Source: Haemaphysalis longicornis
Taxonomy: Eukaryota; Arthropoda; Arachnida; Ixodida; Ixodidae
NCBI GenBank assembly: GCA_013339765.2
Contig: CM023449.1
Span: 118,486,957-118,550,956 of the forward strand
Direction of reading: 5' to 3'
Length of the DNA: 64,000 nt
The stretch's first letter is position 1. Every line of letters begins with the position of its first letter. The notes under the pieces are model-generated. The model was not told where the DNA came from and did no database searches. It worked only from the letters and a program-made list of their open reading frames with translations. Position numbers and translations under genes: made by a program. This document shows, piece by piece, positions 36,701-45,414 of this stretch.

Positions 36701-36963
36701 AACAAAGTTCCTGAAAATACGTACTGACACAGCGTGAAGCAATAAAGCATTTACGTACCGCTTTCCACGAGGATGGCCGGTGCGGGCTCCTTGTCATCGG
36801 CCCACTTCACTGTGACTTTTGTCCCACGCAGGTTGTCGGCGTTTTTTTTTCCGTAGAGCACTTGGTGACCGATTTCCGTTTCAACAATGCAACGTACCGG
36901 ATACACATCCACTTTTCTTCGGTGGCCCATTTCACTAGGACGTGGGGGTGGAACGGAGCTCAT
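24667..36963 (-). CDS. BEN-domain protein gene, six coding exons (one frameshift in exon 3)
   Basis: Coding exons on the minus strand are 36963-36759, 36084-35981, 33186-33069, 29936-29852, 25566-25347 and 24746-24667 (stop TGA). Every intron starts GT and ends AG, and the phases agree: exon 1 leaves 1 nt, exon 2 ends in phase 0, exon 4 begins with the base completing an AGA codon and ends in phase 0, exon 5 leaves 1 nt. Total length is 812 nt, one short of 271 codons. Exons 5-6 encode a BEN domain (core SCAGNATKFARALLKNLF and a C-terminal helix ending SLSTMLSREV). Exon 3 encodes a leucine heptad coiled coil. BEN domains bind DNA and chromatin factors, often as transcriptional repressors, so a nuclear DNA-binding role is inferred. 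Family assignment is from motif recognition. It could be a recent pseudogene if the exon 3 frameshift is real. Confidence 0.82.
25347..25566 (-). CDS. BEN-domain gene, coding exon 5 (BEN core)
   Basis: The acceptor TATTATCTTGCAG and donor ATCG|GTGAGTT bound a 220-nt exon that starts in phase 0 and leaves 1 nt. It encodes VDLGHGVLASEVV, then SCAGNATKFARALLKNLF, then a segment with KGKSLFGKQYNA, then a final helix ending ARVQAVI. This matches the helical core of BEN domains, including the conserved FARALL-x-LFT-x-EEL and SLFGK segments. The frame is intact over the whole exon. Confidence 0.85.
26368..26570 (+). repeat. Tandem duplication of about 125 bp
   Basis: GTGGTGTAGCTTGTTGTTAG (near 26369) recurs as GTGGTGTAGCTTGTTGGTAG (near 26495), and both are followed by TTTCCTGCT.TGTTGTA-like sequence. 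The two units have diverged by several substitutions. Confidence 0.65.
26653..26854 (-). mobile_element. tRNA-derived SINE (Ruka-like), head truncated
   Basis: Minus copy in intron 4-5 of the BEN gene region. It has a (GATT)n tail, a well preserved body, and ends in the box B region with a run of ten or more C. Flanks AGCAAACCTG and GGCAAGCCTG may be an eroded duplication. Confidence 0.8.
27675..28331. mobile_element. Non-autonomous DNA transposon (MITE-like)
   Basis: The left end reads ACCATATTTACTAGCGCAA then TGATCACAC. The right end, reverse-complemented, reads ACCGCATTTACCCGCATAA then TGATTGCACC. These ends match over about 28 bp with several mismatches. The interior repeats GGGGTGCGTTTATTACGCGGG-type subterminal motifs. 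There is no transposase frame. The superfamily is not assigned, and target-site duplications are unclear. Confidence 0.5.
29090..29137 (+). repeat. LINE-type 3' tail with (CCT)n
   Basis: AATAAAGTTTATT is followed by eight CCT units. This form of tail ends several tick non-LTR elements. Only a short piece of a presumed element precedes it. Confidence 0.55.
29380..29775 (+). mobile_element. CR1-like LINE fragment (region between endonuclease and RT)
   Basis: Broken frames resemble the stretch after the endonuclease in CR1/Jockey-like ORF2: LDYLSAQLVNFDHDDVCTL, later APSQLNLRLCKRYASQAR and EDPQKFWSFVSERKK. It stops at the point where the separate LINE copy at 31027 begins in element coordinates. 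It lies in intron 4 of the BEN gene. Confidence 0.6.
29852..29936 (-). CDS. BEN-domain gene, coding exon 4
   Basis: An 85-nt exon bounded by acceptor TTGCTGCACTATTTCAG and donor CCCATG|GTAAGTTAC, both close to consensus. With the AG carried from exon 3 it encodes an arginine and 28 residues, VLQDVKKGVKARK through RVAATPM, a basic linker that may act as a nuclear localisation segment. It ends in phase 0, as exon 5 requires. A degenerate SINE lies just upstream (30010-30235) and LINE fragments lie on both sides. Confidence 0.8.
30010..30235 (-). mobile_element. Highly diverged tRNA-derived SINE relic
   Basis: Weak but ordered matches to the minus-strand SINE: GACGTGCTGTAG, GAGGGCTGTGGATTA, ACACACGTTTTCGTTTTT, TCAGGATCAAACCTGCATTCCTCGG and, after extra sequence, AGCCCAATGCGCCACC. 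It lies in intron 3 of the BEN gene just upstream of exon 4. Confidence 0.45.
31027..32839 (+). mobile_element. CR1-like LINE, 5' truncated, dead
   Basis: Reverse transcriptase pieces appear in order: HSAHGPDGISNQVLKRC, GVPQGSVLAPLLFLIFINDF, catalytic YADD at 31885-31896, QTVDTVKYLGVTLTKTLDWT, RPLLEYAC and near the end SDWNNLPNEVF. The frame is broken several times. The element ends in a (TAAA)n tail and is flanked by a 14-bp duplication ATAAATATCGGCAT at 31013-31026 and 32840-32853. It sits in intron 3 of the BEN gene in the opposite orientation. Confidence 0.88.
33069..33186 (-). CDS. BEN-domain gene, coding exon 3 (coiled coil, 1-nt frameshift)
   Basis: The acceptor CCATCCCCAG is weak in pyrimidines. 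The donor ACAGAG|GTAAGTGT is strong. The exon starts in phase 0 and reads NAAELAELRAKIA, then the frame fails near 33128-33131. The rest reads as a leucine heptad coiled coil (EEENAVLRRQLEAGRQLQ) only in the shifted frame, which is also the frame required by exon 4. The exon is 118 nt where 119 are needed. The simplest explanation is loss of one G from a GGG run on the plus strand. Whether this is biological or an assembly error cannot be told here. Confidence 0.72.
33190..35220. other. Intron 2 of the BEN gene, no other feature
   Basis: Non-coding by position within the gene. A GC-richer stretch at 34230-34700, with AAATAAATACTG at about 34418, could be a processed relic but has no recognisable frame. 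Confidence 0.45.
35224..35276. repeat. Perfect 12-bp inverted repeat (hairpin)
   Basis: GAGAAGCTAGCT at 35224-35235 is the exact reverse complement of AGCTAGCTTCTC at 35265-35276. The 29-nt loop begins TCCCC and ends GGGGGGCC, which could extend the stem. Confidence 0.7.
35981..36084 (-). CDS. BEN-domain gene, coding exon 2
   Basis: The acceptor CATTTCTTGCAG and donor GAG|GTGATAAAT bound a 104-nt exon. It joins exon 1 in phase (2 + 34 codons) to give a charged linker, KQSTLEKKRAK through RRPQLDDE. The exact codon fit on both sides is the main evidence that it is real. Confidence 0.78.
36759..36963 (-). CDS. BEN-domain gene, coding exon 1
   Basis: This exon encodes 68 residues from MSSVPPPRPS, plus the first base of a split glycine codon. 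It is basic and hydrophilic, with VKWADDKEPAPA near the end. The donor is GTACGTAA directly after GAAAGCG. A good acceptor (CCTATTTCTGCAG) lies at 36986, 22 nt upstream of the ATG, so an upstream non-coding exon is likely. The reading frame is also open back to that acceptor, so an upstream coding exon is not excluded. ATG at 36963 is preferred as the first methionine in the spliced exon. Confidence 0.78.
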
Positions 36964-37335
36964 AACTAGTTCAGCTAGGGTTACGCTGCAGAAATAGGCC
37001 TGGTTAGGCTGGTAAGGCTTCCTCAGCTTACTCGGCACTTCGCCTTCAAGAAAAGAGCAGATGGACCAGATGGACTCGCTAACTATACTAAACCCAAGAC
37101 TAGGTAGAGCGATACAGTTAACCACCTACAAAATAGTAGAGAGCTGGATTGACTTCAGTAGCGCAACTAGCGTCACCTTTCTGTATGGAGTTCTTTTATT
37201 AAAAAAAAACTTTTCCCATTAAGCGTTTGTTTGGGTAAAAACATTGCTCTTACCTCTAGAGCATATTTAAAATTGGCTGAGAAACGTAACTATATGGAAT
37301 GCGCAAACGACTTTTGTTTTTTTCGCTGCATTGAA

Positions 37336-37481
37336 ATAAAAGACTGACATTCGGCTCTGTTCAGTTGAAGATTGTGAAAATAAAAACGATTGACGTTCAG
37401 TTCGATCTGTTCAGTTGAAGATTGTGAAAATAAAAACGATTGACGTTCAGCTCGATCTGTTCAGTTGAAGATTGTGAAAAT
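37336..37481 (+). repeat. 50-bp tandem repeat, about 2.5 units
   Basis: TCTGTTCAGTTGAAGATTG begins at 37356, 37406 and 37456. Units include AAAACGATTGACGTTCAG and are almost identical. A decayed unit precedes them. The repeat lies about 400 bp upstream of the first BEN coding exon. Confidence 0.9.
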
Positions 37482-38493
37482 GGTATTACAAAGTGAATGT
37501 CAACCACATTCTGTATTGTAATTTGAGAAAACTGTATGTACGAGCAACTGAGCGGTTTGCAGCTACTACGAGAGCCAGAAACGGAAAAGTTTATTTCTAA
37601 TTTGCTGTTCTGCGTCCTTCTGCATTACTGAAATGCAGAAGGACGCATTTGCTGGTTCCACGGCGGCTTTGTGATGCGGATCACTTAATTTGTATTAAAA
37701 GTTCGATTGATACAGGCACTTGCAGCGCGGTAATAAGGAGGCTTTGCCTAATGAGACGAACTTCTTTCGGTTATGTAGTCATTTGGACTGGCGCCTGGTC
37801 ATTTGAATAGTCCAATAGCATGTCATTTGTTACGGAATAATTACAATAAAACGCGAGTTGCTGCCCTCAAAGTGAATTCTCAGTTACAACTCCACGGTGA
37901 AATAATTAGGACAGGTAAATAAGACTCGTAGGCAACACAGAGTCGTCAATTTGTTTCCAGAAAATCCGGCCCTTGTGAATTTTTATTTCAAACACCATGC
38001 ACTAGCTGTTATCTCTGGTAAGGGGCCGATGTGTTTATTTTCACTATGATTTTCCCAAGATGTTTACGGTAGACTGAGAGCTATACAGACCTTTGCCGCA
38101 AGCATATGTGTTACAAGAATCAATGATCGTTTTTTAAAGTACACATTTTGTGAGAACGGCTGACTGATTCCACTACAACTTTCCATAACTCAAAAACGCA
38201 TCTTGGTCTGGTCTTTTTGGTGAACAGCAATCACCGTGTAGCCCTAGTTTTCTTGTTTGTTACATTCTCAGAAAAAATGTTGTTTTCGCCTCTAGGCGCC
38301 GGCTAAGCCTTTTTTTTTGCTTCGTGCGTACCGCATAGGAAAAATGCGTTTCTAGCCAGCTTTTCGACCCCCATAGGCAAAAGTGCTTTTCAACCAATGG
38401 TTAAAAATCTATCATGCTGGTGCCGCTGTGTGTTTTTGAACAAAAGAAGCCTTCATGCAGAACTTCCGCGCGCATGACTCAACGATTTACAAA

Positions 38494-38596
38494 AATCACA
38501 TGGTACACATTCCTTGGGTACCATGTGATTCCTTGTGTACTCACAATATGTAACATATTGTGTGTCTCGGTGTGTCACAATATGTAACATATTGTG
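38494..38596. repeat. Cluster of three palindromes
   Basis: First, AATCACATGGTAC (38494-38506) and GTACCATGTGATT (38518-38530) form a perfect 13-bp stem. Then CACAATATG-TAA-CATATTGTG occurs twice, at 38542-38562 and 38576-38596, 34 bp apart, each a perfect 9-bp stem with a 3-nt loop. Confidence 0.85.
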
Positions 38597-39479
38597 TGCA
38601 TAGTCATATTATAGTGCGCCTTTCCTCGAACTTGTTATACTCCGCCTACATAAAAATCATTAGGGGCAATTGATATGAATATATTCTGATTTGTTTTCGC
38701 GTTCGACTCACGCAAGTTGTCTGGGAACAAAAATTCACAGAAGGTGAATGATGATGCAAGCAATGAAACACTAAAGAAAATATGCGCGTTCCCTCTTTTG
38801 ATACCCCCAAGAAATGTGCACTCGTTCCCTCTTTTTTTCACAATTGGCTAAAACAGCAGCGTACGTCCGCGACTTTTCGTACTAAGAGGCCATCCACATT
38901 TCTTTTATGTCATTCCTTTAATTATCGACTCCAATCAATGCTTCTAAGTACAATCAATAATTATAATCAACACACGCGCACGTGTGTGTTGTTCTGCATT
39001 GATGAACTTATTATGCCTCTTTTATTTGTCTTTTGTACTGCTCAGGGTGCTCAAAAGCAGCTCCACATTTTATTTGCCGCGTATAAAATCTTCTGCGAGA
39101 GAAATTTTTTCGTCCATATGTGAGAGCAATTTTTGGCTGTTCCGGAAATGCTCAAAACTGCTCTGGACAGGCAAATAAGAGATGCGAAATGTTCACGGGG
39201 GCATCACAGGGGTTCTGGGCCTCTTCAATTTGCCAATTTTAACTGTCCAGAGCAACTATTTGTACTAAAAAAGCACTTACAAACCACCCTCGCGCTGCTC
39301 AAAGCTACTCTGAAGTGGCATAAAAGAAAATTGTTTCGTGCACTATTTCTGCAAGTCGAAACGTACCTTTCTTATTCTGGTTCCTCTAAATCGGCCATGT
39401 GCGTTTTGTGGTTCATTTGTGATCGACTAGCACTTTTGCGCTATCCGTTTGGATCCCGCTGTCGAGACTGCCCTGCGGG

Positions 39480-39910
39480 CTCTTAATGACGCCTGCAAAT
39501 GGTCTTCAAAGAGAAAGTATGGAGTAATTGTGGGACCCAACCGTGCAAGATTCCGACGCGTCGAAGTACAGAATGAAACAGGCTGCCGCCAGCGCTGACA
39601 CGGGATGTGCCAACAATGAAACGGAAGATGAGGATGAGCCGTGCACCAGCGACCAAAGATCAAGAAATTGCCTGGAAGGTGCCGCTCAACCCCGTAATGT
39701 TGAGCCTACTTCTGTGCAAGAAATACTGCTACAGAAACTGAAGCTTCGGAACCGCCGTGTGTCCGGTGTGGGATTGCTCGCCCTCCAATGCGACTCTGGA
39801 GGGGCAACAACGACGATTCCTCGGACTCTTCGAGTGACGACACTGACGCTGAGACGGAAGCTGATGGGGACGATGCCGCTGAATGCTCCAGGAAAAGAAA
39901 TCAGCGATTT
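39480..39910 (+). other. Possible coding exon, acidic, ending at a donor
   Basis: The DNA here is richer in GC than its surroundings and has long frames: 39528 onward (SADTGCANNETEDEDEPCTS) and 39788 onward (NNDDSSDSSSDDTDAETEAD). It ends at a consensus-like CGATTTG|GTACGTACG (donor at 39911). The two coding-looking stretches are in different frames, so either there is a frameshift or one is chance. No family is recognised. Confidence 0.3.
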
Positions 39911-40302
39911 GGTACGTACGCGCGTAATCTTTGTTTGCGATCCCTTATCTCGCCCCTTTTGCGAGGCGGAGAGGTGTATTTTCTTCTCGAGTTAGGAACA
40001 AAGCATTCTTAATAAACGCACCGCTGTACTTTCCGCTGCTCAGTATGGACTCAAACAAACATGCATATGTACACTTTAAAATAAATCTAGAATATAACGA
40101 TTTTCCCTATCTGTACCTTGTTTTGTAGCACATACACGCAGTGACACATCAGTTATAGTTGGTTGAGTGCACTGTGTGTTTGTCACCAAACCTTTATGTT
40201 TAGCTATGAGGCTGATGCTTGAACTCTGCAATCAAGTTGGATCAGTTCCACTTTTAAGTGCAGTGGCTCTAGATACAAAAAACCGCTGGCACTATTCCTG
40301 CC

Positions 40303-40629
40303 TTAAGCATCTCTGAGATTGTGTCGAAAAAAATTTGGTGTGAAGCATTTAGGCAGGGTCCACTTTAGCGGAACTGCCTTGCTGTTGCTGCACACACTCT
40401 CATGGATGCAGTCCCGTGGCAGCACTGACCTCTTTTGCTCCATTTGGAAAATCTCGTGAAGTTTAGATAAAACATCCTTTTCGATGTTGTGTAGATAAAA
40501 TGCGCAATGCAATGCCTCCTCAACACTCAGCAAAACGAGAAAAAAATACACTCCTGTGCCAAGCAGTGCTCTTGGTTTGTTAAAATCCTCTGTTCCAAGA
40601 GCCCATAGCAAGTTTTCCTTTGTTGGCAT
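40303..40629 (-). other. Unrecognised 108-codon open frame
   Basis: An isolated minus-strand frame starting MPTKENLLWALGTEDF, with a hydrophobic stretch (GVYFFLVLLSVEEALHCAFY). No splice sites, poly(A) signal or known motif were found. It could be chance or an exon relic. Confidence 0.15.
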
Positions 40630-42199
40630 ACTTGCCTGATGTCAGTGAAGCATTACATCTTATCATGCAAACATTGCAGCGATTTCGCATTATTTTGCTG
40701 CTGATGATACCGCAACTTCAATAGTCCACTGTTTCATTAAAGAGGTCGCAATCATTAAAATGGCTGCTTCCCGTGCTTTTAATGTGTGTTCAAGCATTTC
40801 TTGTGTCTGACATAAATATCAGTTCAACAAACGAGGGCAATGGATTTTTGGGACCAGTGCAATGCTTACAGGTGCATCTTTTGCAAATATTTTTTACAGA
40901 CTCACCATTTCATTGTGCATAGCTAATAGGAAAAAAATTTTGCCTTCACGAAGTTATGGTGGGGGACAACAATAGACCTCTCCCTGCTTGCAAACACAGT
41001 GATGGCATGAAACACACCTGCGCAACTGCAGCAACTGCTGGTGGGTGGCTGCAAAATACGGTGTTGTTGGTTGGCAAATCGCACCTCCGCTGTCAGCCTA
41101 ACCTTGGGACGCCCAAAAGGATTGATGTGCTTTAGGGGAGGTGGTGAGGAGGTTGTGTCTAGGTAAATGTTGCTGCTGAACCTCCATGAGGTTTTTCTTT
41201 GTACCTACAACCTCCACAACACTGCTGTCTAGGCATGATTCGCTGACTACTGGGGCACATACTAATCGGAGAATAGCAATAGTGCATGTACAAAACAGCC
41301 TAAAAAGTCTTCTGAAAGCTAGCACTCTTGCAATGCATATCAAGAATGTTTGAGGGGAAGGGTGTTCGGCTGCTCAGGAAGGTAGACTCGTTCATTTTTG
41401 ATTTAGAGGTCTTTCATGCAGATGGCTGCATCAGGCTGCATGTATGCTGTCCCTTGCATGGGAGGCCACAACTGGAACTTAGTTCAATTTCCTTAAAGCA
41501 AGCTCATTTATCGCGTCCAGTGTGTAGTAACACGAACGCGTGTGAGTGGCTGATGTCGTGGGGAATCGATGTGATTGTGAGTGCAGGCACACACAACAGA
41601 AGTTTCTTTGCTTTACCGCGACGTCAAGACGTAATTACTAATCAAGTACTGTAATACCCTATTTGATGATTCTAACACGCCGCAATTGTAATTCGCAGGT
41701 ATGTTTTAACAACGCAACTGTGGCAGCAAAAATCACGTGTGCTTCATAAACTTGCTTATCCAGCTCCTGCTAGAAATACAACTAGAGTGGGGAAAATTGA
41801 AAACTGTTTTAGACATTGATTTCAAGTCCCTTGACTTTTGTAATTTTAGGTGTGCTGTGGCGATTGCTGTATCAGAAAAATGTTCAACAGCTTGACTAAG
41901 CTATGCCGTGAGGAATGGGTGCGGATTGTGCATTGAAGCATTTATTGCATGCTGTCTATGCAAGTTAAGACGGTAAACCCACGCACGCGCCTGCGCGCTC
42001 GTTCTACGTGCGTTCTCGTGTCGACATGCCCATGCGCTCGACGAGGGCGAGGGCAAGCACCCACCGGAGGCGACGGACCCCGCGCTTGACGGGACCGCCT
42101 TGTTGACATGGCCCAACCGTACAGCGCCCACCACACTGCTACACTATCATCGCAACACATATAAACGTCAAGCTTTTCATCTTGCAGCAGAGCAATCAC

Positions 42200-43000
42200 T
42201 TACCTTTAATGCCAGCTTCGACTACTAAAACAAAGCTGCATCGCCGCTTTGGCTAGGCACCACCCGACGGGCGGAGAGCCAGTTTTGTTCCGGCTGACGG
42301 GCTGGACGAAGTTTTGATCGTTGCGTTCCGATATACTGATTGTGACAAGGAGGAAGCGCATGCACCAAATTTTGCGGCCAACGAAGCAACTACGCTGATT
42401 TATCACAATGAGGAAACGTGCAGCCAAATATCTTGGCATGCCAGACCTTCGAGAACGCGACGCGCTTCGCCTCGCGCCTAAACTCCAGCCATCGCGAGAT
42501 NNNNNNNNNNNNNNNNNNNNNNNNNNNNNNNNNNNNNNNNNNNNNNNNNNNNNNNNNNNNNNNNNNNNNNNNNNNNNNNNNNNNNNNNNNNNNNNNNNNN
42601 GGTGGCATGCTTCAATGTCCGCAGGCAACACTGTCTCCTCGATGGCGGTGCCAACCTTCGCAACCAACTCCGTGACATTCTCAGAATCAGTCTCTTATGA
42701 CCCCTTTCAGTTCCAGATTGCAACGGCGAGAATACTGCTCGTTATGCACATCTTTTTTTCTAGCTCTTTGAGGCGTTTTTCATGCTCGTGGCATTGCTGC
42801 CGCAGTCGCTCATTTTCCTTTTTTAGCTCCTTGTTTTTCTTTCACAACAGTAGCCAACTCTTTCTAAGTCCTCAAAAACTTGTTTATGTGAGTCATGCTT
42901 TGGCATTTCCGCGCATTTCGGCCCGTACATCGCGATTATCACTCGTACTAGGAGTTTTCGTCATCTCACAGTTTTTACAAACAATACAACAATCTGTACA
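42200..43000 (-). mobile_element. LINE ORF1 relic interrupted by the assembly gap
   Basis: Minus-strand pieces: a charged coiled coil (KENERLRQQCHEHEKRLKEL, about 42830-42770), then QYSRRCNLELKGV, then ENVTELVAKVGTAIEE continuing to LPADIEACH, cut by 100 N, then WLEFRREAKRVAFSK. This order, coiled coil then QYSRR-NLEIKG-type motif then DIEACHR, is typical of LINE ORF1 RNA-binding proteins. The frame is broken more than once. The segment ends at a GTAAGT (42204-42199) that may be chance. Confidence 0.6.
42501..42600. other. Assembly gap (100 N)
   Basis: Exactly 100 undetermined bases, a conventional size for a gap of unknown length. Frames that read through it are not meaningful. Confidence 1.
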
Positions 43001-43319
43001 ACAATCTTGGCAGCAGCAACGACGCTTTTTTCAAACAACAAGATACTTGGCTTTCAAACCAACCTGTGCAATGGGACGAGCCAAGAGTTACAGCTGCGCT
43101 CCAGGCGTCGTCGCAGCTGCCAATGGCTTGGTCCGGGAGCGGCGGGACTTTATATAGACGCCTTGCGGAAAGACGTCTCTCGAGCAGTAGGGGCACTGAA
43201 TAGACTGCGACATTATCTTCCGAATAAAATAAACGGCCGATTGAATATGCAATTGTCCATTGTTGACTAAGTTACTGTAGCCTTCTGTGGTCCACTACAA
43301 CACAGACAAACCTAAACTG

Positions 43320-44175
43320 CCTGTTTTTGTTACAAAAATGGGCGGGGCGGGCTATAGATAACATATTGCTCCCGGAGAGTTGTATGCCCTACTTCGAGGT
43401 AAATGGGACGCTAAATATCAGAAAACTGTATAAGTATCGGCTGTCTATAAAAATATATTGTAAGTACCAATGTGACAAACATAAATTTAACAGTGAGTTT
43501 TATAAAACCCAAAGCCCGTATGAATTAAGAACAAACTTAATCGGGAAACCATATCCAAGGACAGGTTATGGGAAGCAGCGATTGGCTTCTCAAATACCCG
43601 GGTTACTGAACCACTACCCTGAAATCTTAGATCTCTGGAAAACCGATGTTTCAAAACATAGTTTTAAAAAAACTATGAAAGCTCTGTTTCTTGTGGAAAA
43701 TTGATTTAGCACTGTACTATTTTTTCCGGATTTATATCGAATGAAAACCTCCTAACTGTGTGGTCATCTTGTGGTCCTTTGTACTTTCTGTTCTGCTTGA
43801 CCGTTTACTTTTTTAGTTAGTTACTTTGCTTTTGCTGTAAAACAATCACTATTATGTGATTGTGATTATCTCCACTGTCCGTAAAAATGAGCTCTTTATT
43901 GCGTGTGTCTTTTAAAAGGATTTCTTGGTGTGTTACTGTTCTAGTGTATCGACATGTTTTGTGCGTAGTTGAGCAATTTGCTTTCGTTTGTCAATATTTT
44001 TTATGCTCACAGTTAGTGCACTGCATGATGGGCTGTATCCAGTTGTTGAATGGGCGTCGTGGCCCCGTCAGGCGTAAATTCTGCTTATAGCCACGCCACC
44101 CAGGACAAACTTGTAATGACGATTGTCTTCAATAAATGCAATGCAATCAAATGAAATGAAACGAAATGAAATTAA
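43320..44175 (+). mobile_element. LINE 3' end with intact C-terminal frame
   Basis: A 125-codon frame (43327-43704) carries RKLYKYRLSIKIYCKYQ, SPYELRTNLIGKPYPRTG and LASQIPGLLNHYPEI, resembling the C-terminal tail of CR1/Jockey-type ORF2 proteins. About 400 bp of untranslated sequence follow, then AATAAATGCAATGCAATC and an (AAATG)n-like microsatellite tail. The element is 5' truncated. Confidence 0.65.
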
Positions 44176-44267
44176 AATGTATGGAAATACTGAATCGTGC
44201 CGAAAGCAAACCACTAAAAATGGTGGGTTTAGGTCTGCTCAAAAATAGTGTTTTAAGCTTGGTTTTC

Positions 44268-44492
44268 TGAGGCTCCGTGGCTTAGGCGTCGTGCTACGTG
44301 CCTCAAAAACGCGGTTTCGAAACCCGGCTTTGGCTGGTGCTTTCCAGATAGAATCGAAAAGCAAAAGCGCCCATGCGCCGAAATTTTAGGGCATGTTCAT
44401 ATGTCCAGTTAGTGAAAATTAATCTGGTGCCTTCCACTACGGCGTGCCTCATAGCCAAGATATGGCTTCGGCGCATTAAACCCTCATATTAT
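44268..44492 (+). mobile_element. tRNA-derived SINE (Ruka-like), diverged
   Basis: Plus copy with a recognisable head (GGCTCCGTGGCTTAGGCG, then GCGGTTTCGAAACCCGG as box B), body (AGAATCGAAAAGCAAAAGCGC, TTCCACTACGGCGTGCCTC) and tail GCGCATTAAACCC. There are several indels and no obvious duplication. Confidence 0.75.
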
Positions 44493-44829
44493 TAATTGGT
44501 TGCCTAGTCAAGAAAGATGGCGTCCACTGCAAAAACCAGATAAAAAGTTATTAGAGTTTGCATGGGATTTGATTTCCAATCCCTATAGTTTATTCTCATT
44601 GAGTTATCACTGTGCTATCTCCGCACTGTTCCAGCAGCAGTACAAATAGAAAAGCAGTGCGTGCAGCGTACTAAACGAACATGCCGAAACGTGGGTAGAA
44701 TTGGTAAACCCAAACTTGGCAGAACTGTGCTTGTGGCAGGCTTTTTTGCCAGAACCAGGCTTTTTTTTAGACATAGGCAGGCTTCTGCCGGACTCCTGCA
44801 GGCTACATATTTAGGTACTCAGAGAACCT

Positions 44830-45411
44830 TTAATTGCTGTTTTCGTATTTGAATATACCTACAAGCATCAACCAAACGGCGTAGTACCTCAGCTCAAATA
44901 GACAGTGAAACAAGTGACTGACCACCCAGAATTTTGAGATTACCAAAAGCGACGCATCTTCCACTACGCTTTCGCATAAAGCACCCCAGTGCCTCTTTTG
45001 ATCCAGTTTTTGTATCTTGCAGCCGATGAGTCCAGTGGTCATTTCCACTGATTCATATGCATCCCACCTGTCTCCCTCCAAGGATATTTTTGTTATGACT
45101 ATCGCCCAAAGCGGGGACCCATTAGGAGCACTAACCAGAAACATTTGTTCGAGCCATAATTTCTCCAATGAACATAGCGTTTTGGTCGCTTGGCTCGTGC
45201 TGGAGTTTGGTACTGCGCAGAAATAAATATAACCGCGAAGCGCTTGGTCTCTAACACTTAATTGCCCTCTTCCTAATAGATTTTTATATGAGCCTTGTGT
45301 GGTCCTATTTTTTGAGAAGGGCTGAAGCTGGAAGCTTTGATCAGGTTTCCGTATCTTAACAAGCTGACCACACAAAAAGAGCTGTTTTCTGACCATTTTT
45401 GAATACAGCAA
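44830..45411 (-). other. Unrecognised 193-codon open frame
   Basis: This is the longest frame in the window not explained by a mobile element or low complexity. It starts MLYSKMVRKQLFLCGQLVKI and includes RDQALRGYIYFCAVPNSSTS and DRWDAYESVEMTTGLIGCK. It begins just past the end of the I-like LINE coding region, so it may be the LINE's 3' flank or another repeat. No motif, splice site or promoter supports function. Confidence 0.25.
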
Positions 45412-45414
45412 ATC

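Noticed and set aside
39120..39240. Inverted TGCTCTGGACAG / CTGTCCAGAGCA pair as a transposon
   Set aside because: The 12-bp match is real but no terminal repeats or duplications define an element around it.
42408..43157. 249-codon frame across the N gap
   Set aside because: It reads through 100 N and its right part is antisense to the LINE ORF1 coiled coil.
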